A DNA stretch of 64,000 nt from an uncultured Bartonella sp. (GTDB lineage Bacteria > Pseudomonadota > Alphaproteobacteria > Rhizobiales > Rhizobiaceae): assembly GCA_945285915.1 (NCBI GenBank), contig CALYQL010000009.1, forward strand, positions 1 through 64,000, written 5' to 3'. The position numbers and the translations under genes are program-made. Each line of letters starts with the position of its first letter. Within the stretch, counting starts at the first letter, position 1. Shown here piece by piece: positions 46,671-54,541 of this stretch. Below the pieces are notes generated by a model. It was not told where the DNA came from, made no database searches, and saw only the letters and a list, made by a program, of their open reading frames with translations.

Positions 46671-49175
46671 ATGTCATTCGACAAAACAAAGATTGCTTTA
46701 CCTGAAATGAACCGTCGTTCATTTTTGAAAAGCAGTGCTATAATGGCCATGGTTGGGGCAGCGAGTGGATCGCTTCTCACACGTGGTGCTCAAGCTGAAG
46801 AAGCTACCAAACTTACAATGTCTGGCGGCCACTTCGGTGTTTTCCGTGGCCGTGTAGAAAATGGCCGTCTGGTTGAAGTTACGCCTTGGGAAAAGGATCC
46901 ACATCCGACTCCAATGCTACAGGGTATGATGGACTCGATCTATTCTCCATCACGTATCAAATATCCAATGGTACGTCGTGCATGGTTGGAAAAAGGTCCA
47001 GGCGCTGATCCTGAAACACGCGGTATGGGTGATTTCGTACGCGTAAGCTGGGATAAAGCTCTTGATTTGGTTGCAGGCGAAATTAAACGCGTGCGCGAAA
47101 CATATGGTTCATCAAGCCTTTATGGTGGTTCATATGGCTGGCAAAGCCCTGGTAAATTGCATAACTGCCGTACTTTGTTGCGTCGTATGCTCAAAACCAC
47201 TGGTGGTTTTGTGAACGGATTGGGTGACTATTCCACTGGTGCTGCTCAGGTTATTCTGCCACACGTTGTCGGTTCTTTGGAAGTTTACGAACAATGTACG
47301 TCTTGGGACGTTGTTAAAGAAAACACAAAGACATTGGTATTTTGGGGTTGTAACCCGGTTAATACCAACCAGATCGGTTGGCTTGTTCCTGACCATGGTG
47401 GCTATGAAGGCTTGGAAAAGGTTAAAAAAGCCGGCATTCGTGTCATCTGTATCGATCCTATCAAGACCGAAACATGTCAACTGCTCAATGGTGAATGGAT
47501 CGCACCGCGTCCACAAACCGATGTTGCAATGATGATCGGTATTGCTCATACGCTTTACAAAGAAGATCTTCACGATAAAGCATTCTTGAAGAAATATACC
47601 GTTGGTTATGACAAATTTGAGGCTTATCTCAAAGGCGAAGAAGACGGTGTAGAGAAAACTGCGGAGTGGGCTTCAAAGATTTGTGGTATTGACGCAGATG
47701 TCATCAAACAACTCGCACGCGACTTTGCAAAAGATCGCACGATGATTGCTGGCGGTTGGTCAATGCAACGCCAACATCATGGTGAACAAGCACACTGGAT
47801 GATTGTTACACTTTGTTCAATGCTTGGACAGATTGGTCTTCCAGGTGGTGGTTTTGGCTTCAGTTACCATTACTGCAGCGGTGGTACACCAACAGCTTAC
47901 AGCCCGATCTTGAATGGTATTACTGACGGTCCTGCACCTGTCGTTGAAGATCTGCCGAAAGGTTGTGAGCCAAATTCTACAGAATCTGCATGTCAGCCAA
48001 AAACAAATGCTATTCCTGTATGCCGTGTCGTTGAGTCACTCCTCCATCCAGGAAAAACAATTAAGTATAATGGTTCCGATATCGTCCTTCCTGAATTACA
48101 CATGGTATATTGGGTAGGTGGAAATCCATTTGTTCACCAGCAAAACCGTAACGAAATGGTTGAAGCTTGGAAAAAGTTGGACACATTTGTTGTTCATGAT
48201 TTCCAATGGACACCATCTGCACGTCATGCTGACATTGTTTTACCTGTAACAACTTCATACGAACGTAACGACATTGAACAATTGGGCGATTATGCATTAA
48301 GCCATATCGTTCCAATGAAAAAACTCGTTGAACCTATGTATGAAGCACGCTCAGACTTCGATATTTTTGCTGCCATCAGCGAACGCCTAGGCAAAGGCAA
48401 AGAATTCACCGAAGGCTTGACCGAAATGGAATGGATCCGCAATTTCTACGAAGGTGCTCGCATGGTATCCCGTGCAAAGGGCATGGAAATGCCTGTTTTT
48501 GATACTTTCTGGAATAGCAATGAAGCGTTAGCTTTCCCAATCAAGGACGAACAGAGAAAGTTTGTTCGTTATGGGGAATTCCGTGAAGATCCATTGATGA
48601 ATCCATTGGGTACACCATCAGGAAAAATCGAAATCTACTCGCTCAATATCGAGAAGATGAAATATGATGACTGCCCACCACATGCAACATGGATGGAACC
48701 GATTGAACGGTTAGATGGCCCAACAACGAAGTATCCACTTCACATTGCAGCCAATCACCCAATCTACCGCTTACACTCACAGCTATGTGGCACTAAATTG
48801 CGTGAGCAATATGCTATTGGCGGCCGTGAACCTTGCTGGATCAATCCAAAAGATGCGGAAGCACGTGGATTGAAAGATGGTGATATTGCACGCGCTTATA
48901 ATGATCGTGGTCAGATTTTGGTTGGCATTAAGGTAACAGATGTCATTCGTCCTGGTGTTATCCGTATCAATGAAGGTGGTTGGTATGATCCAGTTAATCC
49001 ATTGGAACCGAAAACACTTTGCCGTTATGGCGATGTGAACAACCTCACAGTAAGTGTTACAACTTCAAAATTGGCTCAAGCCAATTGTGGTCAAACAGCT
49101 GTTGCTGAAATTGAGAAATATACCGGCGAATTACCTCCGGTAGAGGTTTTCAAAGAACCTCGCAAAATGAATTAA
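46671..49175 (+). CDS. dorA: DMSO/TMAO-reductase-type molybdoenzyme, Tat-exported
   Basis: 834-residue periplasmic bis-MGD enzyme. Twin-arginine signal NRRSFLK (14-20), cleavage near AQA (40-42). No N-terminal Fe-S cysteines, as in DorA/TorA. The molybdenum-ligand Ser is Ser188 in GDYSTGAAQ. A Tyr155-Gly-Trp157 motif (GGSYGW) lies exactly 33 residues before it, matching Tyr114, Trp116 and Ser147 of Rhodobacter DMSO reductase. TorA lacks that Tyr, so sulfoxides (DMSO, methionine or biotin sulfoxide) are likely substrates, though TMAO may also be used. HGEQAHWMIV and GTPSGKIEIYS are family blocks. Ends with a strong terminator. Confidence 0.93.
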   Translation: MSFDKTKIALPEMNRRSFLKSSAIMAMVGAASGSLLTRGAQAEEATKLTMSGGHFGVFRGRVENGRLVEVTPWEKDPHPTPMLQGMMDSIYSPSRIKYPMVRRAWLEKGPGADPETRGMGDFVRVSWDKALDLVAGEIKRVRETYGSSSLYGGSYGWQSPGKLHNCRTLLRRMLKTTGGFVNGLGDYSTGAAQVILPHVVGSLEVYEQCTSWDVVKENTKTLVFWGCNPVNTNQIGWLVPDHGGYEGLEKVKKAGIRVICIDPIKTETCQLLNGEWIAPRPQTDVAMMIGIAHTLYKEDLHDKAFLKKYTVGYDKFEAYLKGEEDGVEKTAEWASKICGIDADVIKQLARDFAKDRTMIAGGWSMQRQHHGEQAHWMIVTLCSMLGQIGLPGGGFGFSYHYCSGGTPTAYSPILNGITDGPAPVVEDLPKGCEPNSTESACQPKTNAIPVCRVVESLLHPGKTIKYNGSDIVLPELHMVYWVGGNPFVHQQNRNEMVEAWKKLDTFVVHDFQWTPSARHADIVLPVTTSYERNDIEQLGDYALSHIVPMKKLVEPMYEARSDFDIFAAISERLGKGKEFTEGLTEMEWIRNFYEGARMVSRAKGMEMPVFDTFWNSNEALAFPIKDEQRKFVRYGEFREDPLMNPLGTPSGKIEIYSLNIEKMKYDDCPPHATWMEPIERLDGPTTKYPLHIAANHPIYRLHSQLCGTKLREQYAIGGREPCWINPKDAEARGLKDGDIARAYNDRGQILVGIKVTDVIRPGVIRINEGGWYDPVNPLEPKTLCRYGDVNNLTVSVTTSKLAQANCGQTAVAEIEKYTGELPPVEVFKEPRKMN

Positions 49176-49197
49176 CACTCAATTTTCATCAAGAATT

Positions 49198-49226
49198 AAG
49201 GAGGCAATCATTGCCTCCTTTTTTAT
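49198..49226 (+). terminator. intrinsic terminator of reductase operon
   Basis: AAGGAGGCAA / TTGCCTCCTT perfect 10-bp stem with a three-base loop followed by TTTTATTTTT, 22 bases after the dorA stop. Confidence 0.92.
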
Positions 49227-49323
49227 TTTTAAAGCCCTTATCACAAATTAAAATTATTCTTGATCTTGATAAAATCGAGATCTATTTATCTATCGTGATT
49301 TGAATGATCCGTTTAAATCTTCG

Positions 49324-49399
49324 GGGGCTATAGCTCAGCTGGGAGAGCGCTTGCATCGCACGCAAGAAGTCAGCGGTTCGATTCCGCTTAGCTCCACCA
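49324..49399 (+). tRNA. tRNA-Ala (CGC)
   Basis: 76-base cloverleaf with encoded CCA. Acceptor GGGGCTA pairs with TAGCTCC, the D-arm is GCTC/GAGC, the anticodon stem CTTGC/GCAAG encloses ATCGCAC (anticodon CGC, reading GCG), and the T-arm has TTCGATT. All stems pair, with one G-U. Confidence 0.95.
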
Positions 49400-49555
49400 A
49401 GTTTTCATATTTTTTCCGAAACCTGTGTTGTATCGCTGTTTAATGACTTTATTCATAAAAGTTTTGACGCTGCAATTAGCGTTATACCCCTATCTCTTAG
49501 TAAAGTTAGTTCCCTTCATGAACATCCAGACGTTAAGATAATTGGTACATTGATA

Positions 49556-49574
49556 AAGCAGGCGAAGCCTGCTT
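49556..49574. terminator. strong hairpin after tRNA-Ala
   Basis: AAGCAGGC / GCCTGCTT, an eight-bp stem with GAA loop, followed by CTATTTAA. It could end transcripts from the tRNA region or from an unannotated small RNA in 49400-49555. Confidence 0.45.
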
Positions 49575-49804
49575 CTATTTAACACGCCTTTTAAATAAAA
49601 TGCGTTCACCTCTCCCCTGCCCTTGCTTATGCATGAGGCGAGGCTCGAAAAATAATCATCATGATATACGAAACTGCACGTATGAGGCTTTTGAAGAATA
49701 TCGGACAGAAAAGATTAACATAATATGTTACAAACATCAGGGCAATCTATGCAGAAATTGCGAGTGCTTTCTGCCGTCTTCATAATCTAACAAAAGCAGC
49801 ATTT

Positions 49805-49981
49805 ATGGCCAAAATTCTCGGACCTTCAAAAGCAGATCTACAAACAGCAAATTCCTACATGAAATTTTATATGCCAGAGGTAACAAAAGCTGATGTCGCA
49901 CAAGGCATAAAAGCACGTTTTATGAAACGTTTAGAAACTTACTACAGCGAAATGAAAGAAGAATATCCCAATTTATACTGA
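49805..49981 (+). CDS. small orphan protein, possibly truncated
   Basis: 58 codons from ATG to TGA, followed directly by a strong terminator. The product is basic and Tyr/Met-rich (FYMPEV, RLETYYSEMKEEYPNLY), with no recognised family. The same frame is open for about 30 codons upstream (TNIRAIYAEIASAFCRLHN and so on) back to a TAA, without a start codon, and beyond that TAA reads a further 20 sensible codons from an ATG. The gene may therefore be a 5'-decayed remnant. Confidence 0.45.
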   Translation: MAKILGPSKADLQTANSYMKFYMPEVTKADVAQGIKARFMKRLETYYSEMKEEYPNLY

Positions 49982-49986
49982 ATAAA

Positions 49987-50014
49987 TAAAAAGCCCCTTT
50001 TATAGGGGCTTTTA
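49987..50014. terminator. bidirectional terminator
   Basis: AAAAGCCCC / GGGGCTTTT hairpin with A-run on one side and T-run on the other, between the small plus-strand gene and the converging small minus-strand gene. Confidence 0.88.
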
Positions 50015-50037
50015 TTGTTTACAAAATCAAAAAATTA

Positions 50038-50229
50038 TCAGCAATCAGGATAACGCGTGGCTAACAGTTTCTTATATCGAACGGTATCGCCCGTGTACAA
50101 AGCAGCACTAAGGCATTCCTCGTACCTTCTTTCTCTTTCTTGACACGCTTCCCCCCACTCCGCAAACTCTTCAATCCGCTCATTAACTGTCCACTTTACT
50201 GCCAATGCAATCATTGAGGTAAGCTTCAT
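50038..50229 (-). CDS. small orphan protein (63 aa)
   Basis: 63-residue protein with an AGAGG site eight bases before the ATG and a terminator just after the stop, so it is probably expressed. Highly charged helix in the middle (ERIEEFAEWGEACQERERRYEECL), two internal Cys and a C-terminal Cys. The N-terminal 14 residues are mildly hydrophobic. No family recognised; the style resembles small phage or plasmid proteins, but that is inference. Confidence 0.55.
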   Translation of the reverse strand: MKLTSMIALAVKWTVNERIEEFAEWGEACQERERRYEECLSAALYTGDTVRYKKLLATRYPDC

Positions 50230-50435
50230 TTTAGTGCCTCTTATATCTCGTACTGAGAAATTCTATTTCATGCATGATATATAAAGCATTTTTATTATTT
50301 AATGAATAATTTTCTTAACAGTAACGAATGCTTTAAAACATTAAAAGCTTCTACCATAACCTTGATTAAACTTATGCGACTGCCCAAACCGCCATCAAGC
50401 CTAAACGCTGCAAAAATTAAGAAGCGAAATGCATA

Positions 50436-50648
50436 TTAAAAGGTAATTCTTTCGTCTGGTATTTTTGCTTTCCAACCTCGCGTAAAGCCATATGACATAG
50501 CATTAGATGCCGTTTCTATTTGTTGAATAAGCAACTCTCTTTCTTGCAATAAAGCCACAATAAGCGATTTCACGTCCCCATGATAAAGATCAACCAAAGC
50601 ATCAACATCGTCTTGATGCTTTGCAAGAATTTGCACACCATTCATCAT
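50436..50648 (-). CDS. small orphan protein (about 70 aa)
   Basis: Short helical, acidic protein (AKHQDDVDALVDLYHGDVKSLIVALLQERELLIQQI). I place the start at ATG 50648 or the next ATG 50645, since a GGAG site lies 5-9 bases upstream; the frame could extend to 50687 with no site. No family recognised. Lies in the accessory interval between two tRNA genes. Confidence 0.5.
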   Translation of the reverse strand: MMNGVQILAKHQDDVDALVDLYHGDVKSLIVALLQERELLIQQIETASNAMSYGFTRGWKAKIPDERITF

Positions 50649-51309
50649 ACCGACTCCATTTTGTTCCCTTATTGTTCTTTTTTCCATTCAAGAGTCAACG
50701 AAAAAATCTTTATAATGTTCGAAGATCACAGGATGATATATGTAAAATAATTTGCGCTAAAAATGATATGATGGACAACAATTGACCAACGACACCAGAC
50801 GGTCAATTTACTCTCATTTCAACTGCCATCACAGAACAATACATCACGTGTTTTCTAAACCGGATGGATATTGCACCATAATCTTTTTAAGAAACACGCA
50901 CTCAACAAAGTAAATTCATTCGGTATTTCTGGAGCATCCCATACACTTTATGTACTGCTTTTCATAAAATACTGGCCAAGAAGCATTTCTAGGAACTTAG
51001 AGGTTTTGCTTCGGTACATTTCAACAAACACATGGTAATTTTGAATAAAAATTGATGGCGGTCGATAATGTCCACAGAGGAAAAAACAACAGTTTTTTAG
51101 CTTTATATGAATGCTGTTTTTGTAAAATAAATATCGCTTTTTTAAATTTTTTCAGTGTATTAGCGCAAACCTAGCTGCATGAACTGAATGAATGGCTCAC
51201 AGCTAACTATCTTTATTGTTTACCTCATAAACTTATTATGCATAAGAAAAACTTTAAAACCAGTCGATGGATCACACTCATATTCTGAAAATATCGTGAA
51301 GGGGAAACG
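50649..51309. other. intergenic region, about 660 bp
   Basis: AT-rich. Contains the perfect inverted repeat AATTGACC / GGTCAATT (50780-50808, 13-base spacer) about 130 bp upstream of the small minus-strand gene, and presumably the promoter of the secreted-protein pair. No gene seen. Confidence 0.45.
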
Positions 51310-52119
51310 ATGCGATTTTTGATGGTTCTATTATTATCGATATTTTTAACCAGCAATCTTAATGCTGCCGTCGATGAAGATCACGAAGAACATGATATAA
51401 ATGCCCCTGAAAATGTAAAAGATATATTCGATAAAAAAGACTATGAAGAATATGAACGACTGATTTCAGCCTACGCAAAAGATTTGGCGAATTTCTATGA
51501 AAAAGATGTATCAGAATACGATGCTAACACTGTATTTATTATGCACGATTCCATCATCGAAGCAGGTTCATCACCAATTGAATTTCCTGATGGTTCAATG
51601 AGGGATATTCCTGATAATTTAAAACGGGATCTCCCCCGTACTTTCACATCTTTTGGAAAGTTGGTGTCTTTTAGTTCGGTTTTTTTCGGTGATATTAAAC
51701 AAGATCCCGATGGCGGTGTAAGAAACAGAATTATTAATTTCAGATGTGCAAACAAACCTAGAGGCAGCTTTCACATTTATATGTTTGGTGCAGGTGCGCG
51801 CGTCCCAAAAAGTTTTGATGAAACTATAAACATTAATGTAGGAAAACATCCAACAATTACTGTTAAGGGACACATTATATACGACCCTGATGAGGTCAAA
51901 ATAGTTATTGATAATACGCCGCAATCAGAAAGGGCGTTGTCATACTTCTTTTTAAGTGAATTGGATTTAGCAGATGATGACGATCCCATCTTCATTCATG
52001 CCGTGCAAACAAATGCGTCAGTTCGTTTAAATGTTAATACGGTTAGATATTCATTGCGGATGTTAGACAAATATTGCCCTCAAAAGGAAGATAAATCACT
52101 CATCAATTGGATGAAATGA
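51310..52119 (+). CDS. secreted protein of unknown family, paralogue 1
   Basis: 269 residues with a signal peptide (FLMVLLLSIFLTSNLNAA) and an AAGGGGAA ribosome-binding site. The mature protein is acidic and has two conserved Cys (FRCANKPRG and DKYCPQ) likely to pair. Domain-like blocks: APENVKDIFDKKDYEEYE near the N-terminus, a beta-rich centre (TININVGKHPTITVKG), and LSELDLADDDDPIFIHAVQTN near the C-terminus. It is clearly homologous to the next gene. No known family recognised; periplasmic or extracellular location inferred. Confidence 0.75.
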   Translation: MRFLMVLLLSIFLTSNLNAAVDEDHEEHDINAPENVKDIFDKKDYEEYERLISAYAKDLANFYEKDVSEYDANTVFIMHDSIIEAGSSPIEFPDGSMRDIPDNLKRDLPRTFTSFGKLVSFSSVFFGDIKQDPDGGVRNRIINFRCANKPRGSFHIYMFGAGARVPKSFDETININVGKHPTITVKGHIIYDPDEVKIVIDNTPQSERALSYFFLSELDLADDDDPIFIHAVQTNASVRLNVNTVRYSLRMLDKYCPQKEDKSLINWMK

Positions 52120-52922
52120 TAGACAATCAGATAATGCGGTTTTTCATTTTTTTTATAATACTTATATTTTCAACGAATAATCTTTGCGCAGCACTTGAAG
52201 GAACAAAAGAGCAAAACCCATTTGCGCCAGAAAATGTGAAAACCATATTCGATGAAAAAGATTATAGTGATTATGAAAGTATAATCTCGCAATACACACG
52301 TGACCTAGTAAAATTCTATCATGAGAACCAAGCCGATCTCGAACCATATGTAATATGGAACAAGATAAATAGACTTACACCTCGTCGTCCCCTACAGGTA
52401 TTTCCTCCTGATGATATAACAAATGATATTCCAGATTTTTTGACCAGATATGTTCCTCAATCTGTCACCAATGATAGAAAATTGGATCATTTCAATGCAT
52501 ATTTTTTTGACAAATTTGATCCTCATTCACCAAAAGTAGTGAATACACGGAAAGGTGTCATTAGCTTCAAATGCGCAAATAAACCAAGAAGCCGCTTTGA
52601 TATTAAATTATTCGATTCATCAAAAAGTTCTGCAGCTAATCAAAACAACAGGGATGAAACAATATATATCAACGTGAGCAATCATCCGGCTGTTACGTTA
52701 AAGGGACAAATTACATATACAACTGGTGAAACAAATATCTACATTACCAAGAAGTCAGAACGGGAATTGACCTATCTCTTTTTAAGTGAATTGGACTTGG
52801 CAGATATTGATGACACAGTCCACATTCATACCGTGCAAACAAATGTTTCAGCACGATTAAAGGTTGATGTTGTTCGATATATGCTGAAAATGTTGGATAA
52901 ATATTGCCCGAAAAATGATTAA
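52116..52922 (+). CDS. secreted protein of unknown family, paralogue 2
   Basis: 268 residues from an ATG that overlaps the stop of paralogue 1 (ATGA), so the two are translationally coupled; ATG 52134 is an alternative start of the signal peptide (MRFFIFFIILIFSTNN). It shares with paralogue 1 the order of blocks APENVKtIFDeKDY, FKCANKPRSRFDI, INVSNHPAVTLKGQ, SERELTYLFLSELDLAD and HTVQTNVSARLKVDVVRYMLKMLDKYCP (in parts). The centre (residues 70-140) diverges most. Function unknown. Confidence 0.75.
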   Translation: MIDNQIMRFFIFFIILIFSTNNLCAALEGTKEQNPFAPENVKTIFDEKDYSDYESIISQYTRDLVKFYHENQADLEPYVIWNKINRLTPRRPLQVFPPDDITNDIPDFLTRYVPQSVTNDRKLDHFNAYFFDKFDPHSPKVVNTRKGVISFKCANKPRSRFDIKLFDSSKSSAANQNNRDETIYINVSNHPAVTLKGQITYTTGETNIYITKKSERELTYLFLSELDLADIDDTVHIHTVQTNVSARLKVDVVRYMLKMLDKYCPKND

Positions 52923-53407
52923 CTTTCCTTCGATAATTCATTCAGAACGATATCTAATAAAGGGTAAGTGGTAGCTATTGTTTGACATTGTTTATTACAG
53001 TAAACGGGATATGGCGCAATAAACCGTTATTGCATGGTAACGTACTGGAAAATAAATAGCTTTTCTGTAATATAGCAGTAAATCTCGAAAAATAAATTTG
53101 ACACGTGGATTTAATCGGCACGCCTGAAATCATGACAAAAATTGACTGTCTGTTATTTTTCATTGAAATGTCATACAGAAATTTTAAAAACCCTTGAAGC
53201 ACATTTAAAAGCCCGAAAAATCGGCTTTGAAGAAAATTATGACCACCGTAAATTTATAAAATCAACTGCCCTAAAATGCTGTGAAAAGCGAAAAAGAGTT
53301 CTGCGCTTTGACGTGATTTCTATAAATATCATCTTACTAATTGATTTTAATGCCTTTCTTTGATCTTATAAGAAAAAAGATTACGTCAACATCATTCGAT
53401 AAAAACC

Positions 53408-53687
53408 TCATTTGATCTGTGGTTTTCCAATTGCTGATGCAGATAGTTTGACATCAATCATACCATCATGGACATACATCTAAATAATAGGTTTTTGAGA
53501 TGTATCTCCATTATCATTGGCCAGAATATTACGTATTACGGATTTTAACTCAGCTTTTTTATTATTGAGTCGTCCATTTTTCTTCGCCCCCGTTAACATC
53601 GATAAAAATGCCATGAGTATTTTGAAATTCCAAAAAAGAACTTATGGTGAACATTCCATCTGAATCTATCGTTATTTTTAGCTGCTC
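53408..53687 (-). pseudogene. decayed gene, family unknown
   Basis: Minus-strand reading gives QLKITIDSDGMFTISSF...THGIFIDVNGGEEK in one frame. After an A5 run, the next frame continues RLNNKKAELKSVIRNILAND...SQKPII to a TAG, and beyond it MYVHDGMIDVKLSASAIGKP to a TGA. One frameshift and one nonsense codon thus join about 90 codons of protein-like sequence. A start is not visible. The source family is not recognised. A sequencing error at the homopolymer could account for the shift but not for the TAG. Confidence 0.5.
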
Positions 53688-53781
53688 TTACTAGCCATAC
53701 GACAACGCGCTACATGAACACGCCTCAAATTTGTCAGTTATGGAAATTGAATTACTGCAAAACCGTTGTCAAATACTGCAA

Positions 53782-53826
53782 AAGTGCGCGTCAAGCTACA
53801 ACTGTATAAGTGTGCGTCAAACTACA
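53782..53826. repeat. 19-bp direct repeats near tRNA-Ser
   Basis: AAGTGCGCGTCAAGCTACA and AAGTGTGCGTCAAACTACA, 17 of 19 identical, 26 bp apart start to start. They lie about 100 bp beyond the 3' end of tRNA-Ser. Confidence 0.6.
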
Positions 53827-53846
53827 GGCTTTATAGCAAAAGTTTA

Positions 53847-53870
53847 ATGGGGGAAGAGATGGGGGAAGAG
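53847..53870. repeat. 12-bp perfect tandem duplication
   Basis: ATGGGGGAAGAG occurs twice in direct succession, about 54 bp from the 3' end of tRNA-Ser. Its position beside a tRNA suggests an old integration or excision scar, but this is not proved. Confidence 0.5.
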
Positions 53871-53923
53871 CTTCACCCGAGATAAAATAACAACTTGATT
53901 ATAAAGTGTTTTTTTAAGGGGAA

Positions 53924-54014
53924 TGGCGGAGAGGAAGGGATTCGAACCCTCGAGAGCCTTTTGAGCCCTACTCCCTTAGCAGGGGAGCGCCTTCGACCAC
54001 TCGGCCACCTCTCC
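53924..54014 (-). tRNA. tRNA-Ser (GCT)
   Basis: 91-base class II tRNA with encoded CCA and a long variable arm. The anticodon stem CTCCC/GGGAG encloses CTGCTAA, anticodon GCT (AGC/AGU codons). The T-arm contains GGTTCGAATCC. Confidence 0.95.
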
Positions 54015-54541
54015 AAGAACCGCCAATAAACATTCTTGTTACGAAGTTCAAGTCATTTTCTCTCTTTTATGCAAATAATTCTATTTTAATAAACATTCAT
54101 ACATTTTTAACCATGGACGTAGTCATTTTACATTTTTTTTATGGAACCATTACCATTGCTTCGGAACATGATGATTCTTCCGATATTTCGGTTTTATCTA
54201 TTCTATTGTCTCAATCAAAACGTCTAAACGCGAGATTATTGTCGGCCGAAAGAATCATAAAACAATAGATTTTCCGTCATTCTGTCGGAAATAAACGCAT
54301 ATTACCTGCCGATTTTCACAACTTGTGCGGTGATTTTGTGTCTTTTGTGCAACACGCATCACTATACAAACGTTGATAATCCCGTTTCGATCATTTCTTT
54401 ATTGAAACAGAATAATTGCTGAGTATGTTCGATTCATGAAGAAGGAGCGCTTGGGTGCGACTTTTTCGGTTAAGGGGATCGGGTCCAGCTTTCTGAACTT
54501 CGTGAACCCGACCCAATATAAACTTTGACTGGAGGTCAGAT
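54015..54541. other. porin promoter and leader region
   Basis: 527 bp between tRNA-Ser and the porin. AT-rich upstream part, then a GC-richer leader with a hairpin (54479-54511). Presumably includes the promoters of both genes. No coding sequence seen. Confidence 0.5.
54479..54511 (+). promoter_or_regulatory. hairpin in porin mRNA leader
   Basis: TCGGGT / ACCCGA stem with a 21-base loop, about 30 bases before the porin start codon. Stable 5' leaders are common in highly expressed outer-membrane protein mRNAs and are also typical targets of small RNAs. Confidence 0.45.

Larger units (their letters stand above)
52923..53923. other. gene-poor interval with decay products
   Basis: One kilobase without an intact gene. 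The minus strand at 53408-53687 holds a decayed coding sequence, and 53782-53870 holds direct repeats. The 53.0-53.4 kb part is AT-rich and shows only a doubtful 73-codon frame beginning at TTG. Confidence 0.5.

Noticed and set aside
47130..47573. 147-codon open frame antisense to dorA
   Set aside because: Opposite the active-site region of dorA, which explains the lack of stops.
49600..49785. 61-codon open frame after tRNA-Ala
   Set aside because: Cys-rich, irregular sequence; the alternative frame leading into the 49805 gene looks more protein-like.
53142..53363. 73-codon open frame in the accessory interval
   Set aside because: Starts at TTG without a ribosome-binding site, ends in an AT-rich hydrophobic run, and matches no family. 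Could be a remnant, but the evidence is too thin.
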